Assembly: GCF_003666015.1 (NCBI RefSeq)
Contig: NZ_QPLT01000005.1
Location: 124,001 to 188,000 of the forward strand
Length of the DNA: 64,000 nucleotides
Source of the DNA: Halorubrum sp. Atlit-26R
Lineage (GTDB): Archaea; Halobacteriota; Halobacteria; Halobacteriales; Haloferacaceae
Direction of reading: 5' to 3'
Shown: positions 60,183-64,000 of the stretch, in pieces
Position numbering within the stretch: position 1 is the stretch's first letter
How the letters are laid out: each line of letters opens with the position of its first letter
Notes under the pieces: generated by a model
What the model saw: only the letters and a program-made list of their open reading frames with translations
The model's database searches: none
Told to the model about the DNA's origin: nothing
Translations under genes and position numbers: made by a program

Positions 60183-60410
60183 CTACTGTCGCCGGCGGAG
60201 CGCGTACGTCGTGTAGCCGACCGCGGCGACGAGCGCGGCGGAGAGGAGGGTGCCGAAGACGGCGGGCGACGCGGTGACGTAGCTGCCGAACGGGTCGGTC
60301 AGCGCGAACACGCCCACGATGAGCGCGAGGGAGATGGCGATCCCGACCGCGCCGAACAGTTTGAACGCGGCGTCGAGGTCGAAGCGAGGCGATCCGGGTT
60401 GGTGGCTCAT
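60183..60410 (-). CDS. Small two-helix membrane protein
   Basis: The 75-residue protein has two hydrophobic helices (about 16-37 and 47-69) separated by a short polar loop (DPFGSYVTAS), with an Arg-rich end (RRRQ) facing the cytoplasm. A TTATAAATC box lies about 25 bases upstream on the minus strand. Function unknown. Confidence 0.75.
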   Translation of the reverse strand: MSHQPGSPRFDLDAAFKLFGAVGIAISLALIVGVFALTDPFGSYVTASPAVFGTLLSAALVAAVGYTTYALRRRQ

Positions 60411-60484
60411 ACCCTCTCGTACGCGCTCCAGTTATAAATCCGGGCGACCGGATTTTCAGTCCGAGAGAACGGCGACCGGGGAGT

Positions 60485-61123
60485 TCACTCGGGGAATCCC
60501 TCGACGATCTCGACGCCGGAGGAGGCGCCGATCCGGACCGCGCCCGCGTCGAGCATGGCCGCCGCCTCCTCGTAGGACCCCACGCCGCCGGAAGCCTTCA
60601 CCGGGAGGTACTCGCTCATCAGTTCCACGTCGGGAACCGTCGCGCCGCCGTCGGCGAAGCCGGTCGAGGTCTTCACCATGTCGGCGTCGGCGGCGACCGC
60701 GGCCTCGCAGGCGCGGCGCTTCTCCGCGTTGTCGAGGAGGGCGGTCTCGATGATCACCTTCACCGGGACGGGGACGGCCGCGACGACGTCCGCGATCTCG
60801 TCGGCGACCGCGCCGTCGTCGCCCGCCTTCAGCCGCCCGACGTTGATGACGAGGTCGACCTCGTCGGCGCCCGCCTCCCACGCCGCGACCGCCTCGTCGC
60901 GCTTGACCTCGGGGGCGTGCTGGCCGTGCGGGAACCCGACCACGGTCGCGATCGCTTCGGGGTCGCTTTCGTGCGCGACCGCCTCGGGGAGGTAACAGGG
61001 CGGGATACAGGCGTTCATCCCGTGGGCGGCGGCCTCGTCGAGAACGGTCCGCACGTCGGCCGGGGTCGTCTCGGGGCCGAGAACGGTGTGGTCGATGCTG
61101 GCGGCGAACTCCTCGCGGTTCAT
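60485..61123 (-). CDS. deoC: Deoxyribose-phosphate aldolase
   Basis: The 212-residue class I aldolase splits deoxyribose 5-phosphate to acetaldehyde and glyceraldehyde 3-phosphate. Schiff-base Lys K151 lies in [17 protein letters not shown] (88-96) and PVKASGGV (about 180) supply the other catalytic Asp and Lys. It completes nucleoside breakdown, next to the ribose 1,5-bisphosphate cluster at 9.4-13 kb in function but not location. Start ATG 61123. Confidence 0.95.
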   Translation of the reverse strand: MNREEFAASIDHTVLGPETTPADVRTVLDEAAAHGMNACIPPCYLPEAVAHESDPEAIATVVGFPHGQHAPEVKRDEAVAAWEAGADEVDLVINVGRLKAGDDGAVADEIADVVAAVPVPVKVIIETALLDNAEKRRACEAAVAADADMVKTSTGFADGGATVPDVELMSEYLPVKASGGVGSYEEAAAMLDAGAVRIGASSGVEIVEGFPE

Positions 61124-61311
61124 GCCTTGCCCGTGGCGGCGGGCGATAAAAGGCGTGCGGGGTCGGCGCGGCCGGCAGCGCGGAGACTGACGCGCTCGTC
61201 GGACTCCCGCGTCGCACTCGCGCAGCGCGGCGTCGCCGACCGGAGTTGGATAAATATCCAATCATCCCGCGATCGCCCCGGATTTATTTCACCCGCGTGC
61301 CACCACGGCGC

Positions 61312-62652
61312 ATGGATCGCGACACCGCCACGCCCGCCGTCGCCGACCTCCCCGGCGAGCGCGCTCGCGAGTGGGTCGAGTACCACCACGAGTCGGCCGC
61401 GCCGAGCACCTACGTCTACGAGTTCGTCTGGGACCGCACCGCCCCCGCCGAGGGCCCGTTCTGTACCGACGTCGACGGCAACGTCCTCATGGACTTCACG
61501 AGCCACGTCGCCGCCGCCCCGCTCGGGTACAACAACCCCCTCATAATGGACCGGCTCGCGGAGTTCGACCTCGTCGACCCGCTGAAGATCGCCGGCCAGG
61601 ACTTCTACGCCGCGGGCGGCTCCTCTCCCGGGGACGGGATCCCCGGCTCGTCGGGGCTGATGGACCGCCTGACGGACCTGACGAGCCACTACGACATGGA
61701 CTCCGTCTTCCTCTCGAACTCCGGCGCGGAGGCGGTCGAGAACGCGATCAAGATCGCCTACGACGCCTCGGACGGCGCGAAGTACGCGATCACCTTCGAC
61801 GGGGCGTTCCACGGCCGGACGCTGGGCGCGCTCTCGCTCAACCGCTCGAAGTCCGTGTACCGCCGCGACTTCCCGGAGATCAGCGGCGTGACCGAGGTGC
61901 CGTACTGCGACGACCGCACCTGCTCGCCCGAGACCTGCTCGTGCGGCTTCTTCGCGGACGGCGTCTCGCGGCTCCGGAAGAAGCTCGACCCGGAGCGCGG
62001 CAACGTCCACCCGGACGACGTGGCGTACCTGATCATGGAGCCGATCCAGGGCGAGGGCGGCTACCGGTTCCCCTCGAAGGCGTTCACCGACGAGATCGCG
62101 GCGCTCGCCGAGGAACACGAGATCACGGTGATCGCCGACGAGATCCAGACCGGCGTCGGCCGCACCGGCGAGATGTGGGGCTCCGACCACTACGCGTACG
62201 ACCCCGACGTGATCGCGAGCGGGAAGGGGCTCCGCGTGGGCGCGACCGTCTCGCGAAGCGACGTGTTCCCCGAGGAGACCGGCCGCCTCTCCTCGACGTG
62301 GGGCGCCGGCGACCTGATCGCCTCGGCGCAGGGCGCGCTCACGCTCGACGCCATCGAGGAGGCGGACCTCACCGACAACGCCGTCGTCCGCGGCCGACAG
62401 TTCAAAGAGACGATGCGCGACGCCGACCTCGACCCCGTCGAGGACGTCCGCGGGAAGGGGCTGCTGCTCGCGGTCGAGTTCGACACGAAGGAGCGCCGGG
62501 ACGCGGTCGTCGAGAACGCCTTCGAGCGCGGCCTCCTGACGCTCGCGTGCGGCCACAAGGTCCTCCGGATCCTCCCGCCGCTCGACGTCACCGAACGCGA
62601 GATCGACCTCGGCGCCGACCTCCTCACCGACGCGATCGAAGCGGCGGCGTAG
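61312..62652 (+). CDS. Class III PLP-dependent aminotransferase
   Basis: The 446-residue enzyme has the class III features: SNSGAEAVENAIKIA, GAFHGRTLGALSL, IMEPIQGEGGYR, VIADEIQTGVGRTG and PLP Lys in IASGKGLRVGAT. A CxC/C-rich insertion (CDDRTCSPETCSCGFF, about 200-215) is unusual and might bind metal. It acts on omega-amino acids such as 4-aminobutyrate or acetylornithine; substrate undecided. A GATTTATTT box lies 22-30 bases before the ATG. Confidence 0.91.
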   Translation: MDRDTATPAVADLPGERAREWVEYHHESAAPSTYVYEFVWDRTAPAEGPFCTDVDGNVLMDFTSHVAAAPLGYNNPLIMDRLAEFDLVDPLKIAGQDFYAAGGSSPGDGIPGSSGLMDRLTDLTSHYDMDSVFLSNSGAEAVENAIKIAYDASDGAKYAITFDGAFHGRTLGALSLNRSKSVYRRDFPEISGVTEVPYCDDRTCSPETCSCGFFADGVSRLRKKLDPERGNVHPDDVAYLIMEPIQGEGGYRFPSKAFTDEIAALAEEHEITVIADEIQTGVGRTGEMWGSDHYAYDPDVIASGKGLRVGATVSRSDVFPEETGRLSSTWGAGDLIASAQGALTLDAIEEADLTDNAVVRGRQFKETMRDADLDPVEDVRGKGLLLAVEFDTKERRDAVVENAFERGLLTLACGHKVLRILPPLDVTEREIDLGADLLTDAIEAAA

Positions 62653-62670
62653 GTTCGCCGTCGTCGCTCG

Positions 62671-63309
62671 CTACCGGTCCGCGTACCACTCCGCGAACTT
62701 CTCCAAGGCGCGGCCGCGGTGCGACACCGCGTTCTTGCGGTCGGTGTCCATCTCCGCGAACGTCTCGCCGTCGTGTTCGAAGATCGGGTCGTAGCCGAAC
62801 CCGCCGTCGCCCCGCGGCGCGACGATCCGCCCCGGCACGTACCCCTCGAACAGCTTGACCGGGAGCGGGTCGCTCCCGTCCGCCGCTTCGCCCGCCGCGT
62901 CCGGCCCCGCCGCCGCGGCCGCGTCGCGGTCGCCCCGGTCGACGGGGTCGGGGCTCGCGGCGAACCCCTCGCCGTCGCAGTAGCCGAGCGTACACCGGAA
63001 GGCGGCGCGGCGGTCGTCGAGGTCGGCGGCGATCTCGTGGACGCGCTCGATCCCGAGGGTGTCCTCCACGTACGAGGAGTACGGCCCCGGGAAGCCGTCG
63101 AGCCCCTCGACGAACAGCCCCGCGTCGTCGACGAGGACCGGGGCGTCCGCGTGGCGGTACGCCTCGCGGGCCCCCCGCGCCGCGATCGGGCCGAGCTCGT
63201 CGGCCTGGACCTCCGCGTAGTCGAAGTCGAGCCCCTCCACAGAGCCGTCCGGGAGGTACCGCTCCGCCTCGCGCACCTTCCCGGGGTTCGTCGTCACGTA
63301 CCTGAGCAC
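62671..63309 (-). CDS. Non-canonical purine NTP pyrophosphatase (HAM1/RdgB)
   Basis: The 212-residue enzyme clears dITP and XTP by hydrolysis to monophosphates. It has TTNPGKVREAERYL (start), VDDAGLFVEGLDGFPGPYSSYVEDTLG and the substrate loop GGFGYDPIFEHDGETFAEMD ... KNAVSHRGRAL. An acidic insertion (about 115-145) is halophile-specific. Start is GTG 63309. It is convergent with the aminotransferase. Confidence 0.94.
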   Translation of the reverse strand: MLRYVTTNPGKVREAERYLPDGSVEGLDFDYAEVQADELGPIAARGAREAYRHADAPVLVDDAGLFVEGLDGFPGPYSSYVEDTLGIERVHEIAADLDDRRAAFRCTLGYCDGEGFAASPDPVDRGDRDAAAAAGPDAAGEAADGSDPLPVKLFEGYVPGRIVAPRGDGGFGYDPIFEHDGETFAEMDTDRKNAVSHRGRALEKFAEWYADR

Positions 63310-63417
63310 GGATCACCGTGGGCGCGCGCCCGACGAATAGGCGTCGGTCGCGGGCGACGGTGAAAATCCGCCCGACCCGGCAGTACGCTTTTGTCGACGC
63401 GACGGAATCCGTGGCGT

Positions 63418-63825
63418 ATGGCCCTCCCCACGTTCGAGAAGAAACGGCTCATCGGACTGATCGCGATCCTCTCGTTCGGGCTCACGGCGCTTCTCGCCGT
63501 CCTCCTCCCGCCCGCGCTGGGACCGCTGATCCCCGCGGTGTTCATCACCGGGTACTTCATCCTCATCCCGCTGGCCGTAGTGCTCGGCGAGCAGTTCCCG
63601 CTCGTCGCGTCCGACGAGCCCGACGCGGCGACCGGGAGCGGTGCGACCGCCGACAACCCGATCGCGGCGCTGCGCGAGCGCTACGCGAGCGGCGAGATCG
63701 ACGAGGCGGAGTTCGAACGGAAGCTCGACCGCCTGCTGGCGACCGAGGACCTCGACGAGCGGTTCGAACGGATGGAAGCCGACCGGGGTGAGAAAAGCCG
63801 CGAGCGCGACCTCGAACTGGAGTGA
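63418..63825 (+). CDS. Membrane protein with SHOCT domain
   Basis: The 135-residue protein has two hydrophobic helices (about 11-30 and 34-57) followed by a SHOCT-type short C-terminal domain, NPIAALRERYASGEIDEAEFERKLDRLLATED, and a charged tail. SHOCT proteins are common in haloarchaea; function unknown, perhaps oligomerisation or membrane stress. Start ATG 63418 by context. Confidence 0.82.
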   Translation: MALPTFEKKRLIGLIAILSFGLTALLAVLLPPALGPLIPAVFITGYFILIPLAVVLGEQFPLVASDEPDAATGSGATADNPIAALRERYASGEIDEAEFERKLDRLLATEDLDERFERMEADRGEKSRERDLELE

Positions 63826-63847
63826 GCCGCCGCGCGTCGGTTCCGCC

Positions 63848-64000
63848 TCAGGGGTCGACGCGGACGAGCCACGCCTCGGGGTCGTCGATCTCTCCGGCGG
63901 TCGGCAGGTTCTCGGCGCGCTCCCAGACGGCGCCCGCGGCCTCGATGCCCCGCGCGTCGGCGACGTGTCGGAAGAAGGCGGCGCCGCGCTCGTACTGCCG
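63848..64000 (-). CDS. C-terminal end of a probable zinc metalloprotease-like protein (cut by window edge)
   Basis: The last 50 codons of a leftward gene are visible, ending TGA at 63848-63850. The C-terminal pattern QYERGAAFFRHVADARG ... PTAGEIDDPEAWLVRVDP matches the ending of DUF2342-type zinc-dependent proteins of actinobacteria and haloarchaea (QYE-x-G-x-x-F and L-P-T-x-x-E-I-x-D-P-x-x-W). The catalytic part lies outside the window, so this is tentative. Confidence 0.55.
   Translation of the reverse strand, partial: RQYERGAAFFRHVADARGIEAAGAVWERAENLPTAGEIDDPEAWLVRVDP

Noticed and set aside
1..64000. rRNA, tRNA or insertion-sequence transposase genes
   Set aside because: No cloverleaf with TTC-A/G-A-type T loop, no rRNA signature and no DDE or HUH transposase motif was found by reading.

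Overview
The window is a chromosomal segment of a halophilic archaeon of the class Halobacteria, most likely Halorubrum or a close relative (the genus is my inference). The signs are very high GC, strongly acidic proteins with Asp/Glu-rich linkers, twin-arginine lipoproteins, archaeal TATA boxes about 27 bases upstream of start codons with little or no leader, and archaeal marker genes such as L21e, RNA polymerase subunit F, CheF, TbsP and GTP cyclohydrolase MptA. About 71 protein genes are supported, two of them cut by the window edges. I see no rRNA, tRNA, CRISPR array or transposase gene.

Layout. 1-9.4 kb: the end of a lipoprotein gene, then a chemotaxis locus. cheW and three genes behind it (including a KaiC-like and a second P-loop ATPase) run leftward; cheB-cheA-cheR-HEAT protein-cheF run rightward, with a perfect inverted repeat in the divergent promoter. 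9.4-13.2 kb: HAD phosphatase, class II aldolase, ribose-1,5-bisphosphate isomerase and PfkB kinase, together matching the non-carboxylating pentose bisphosphate route of nucleoside salvage in haloarchaea. 13.2-18.5 kb: lipoprotein, L-asparaginase, small membrane protein, DUF255 thioredoxin-like protein, TrmB-like regulator. 19-24.3 kb: mptA, then rpl21e-rpoF-DUF655-ksgA-mscS-hemK. 24.4-26.5 kb: a two-gene MetE-type methionine synthase. 27-36 kb: sugar isomerase-like protein, Eis-like acetyltransferase, Old Yellow Enzyme, atypical response regulator, cysteine desulfurase, cupin, YcaO protein. 36-44 kb: TbsP regulator, glyA, small membrane proteins, an ornithine cyclodeaminase-like gene, a phosphodiesterase, an AbrB/VapC toxin-antitoxin pair and a tungsten oxidoreductase. 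44-51 kb: sensor kinase, stress proteins, adk with an EMC3/YidC-like gene, DHH phosphoesterase. 51.5-64 kb: PitA, an ABC-2 exporter with its PadR-like regulator, a short-chain dehydrogenase, a NitT/TauT-type ABC importer, deoC, a class III aminotransferase, a HAM1-type pyrophosphatase and two partially characterised genes.

The most unusual content lies between genes. Four copies of one 300-410 bp element (18531-18942, 26638-26934, 41845-42200, 51108-51466) share conserved single-stranded segments but have stems whose sequences differ between copies while pairing is kept. This includes a 15-17 bp stem, a U.G to C-G exchange, invariant tandem G.A pairs, a possible pseudoknot and a GGG/GGG internal loop. 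Each element ends in one to three 57-bp units and lies between TTATAA-type motifs. It codes for nothing convincing and behaves like a dispersed, possibly mobile, structured-RNA family. I cannot check from here whether it has been described.

Several regulatory genes have clear palindromes at their own promoters (KaiC-like, TrmB-like, TbsP, AbrB/VapC, the ABC exporter), which suggests autoregulation.
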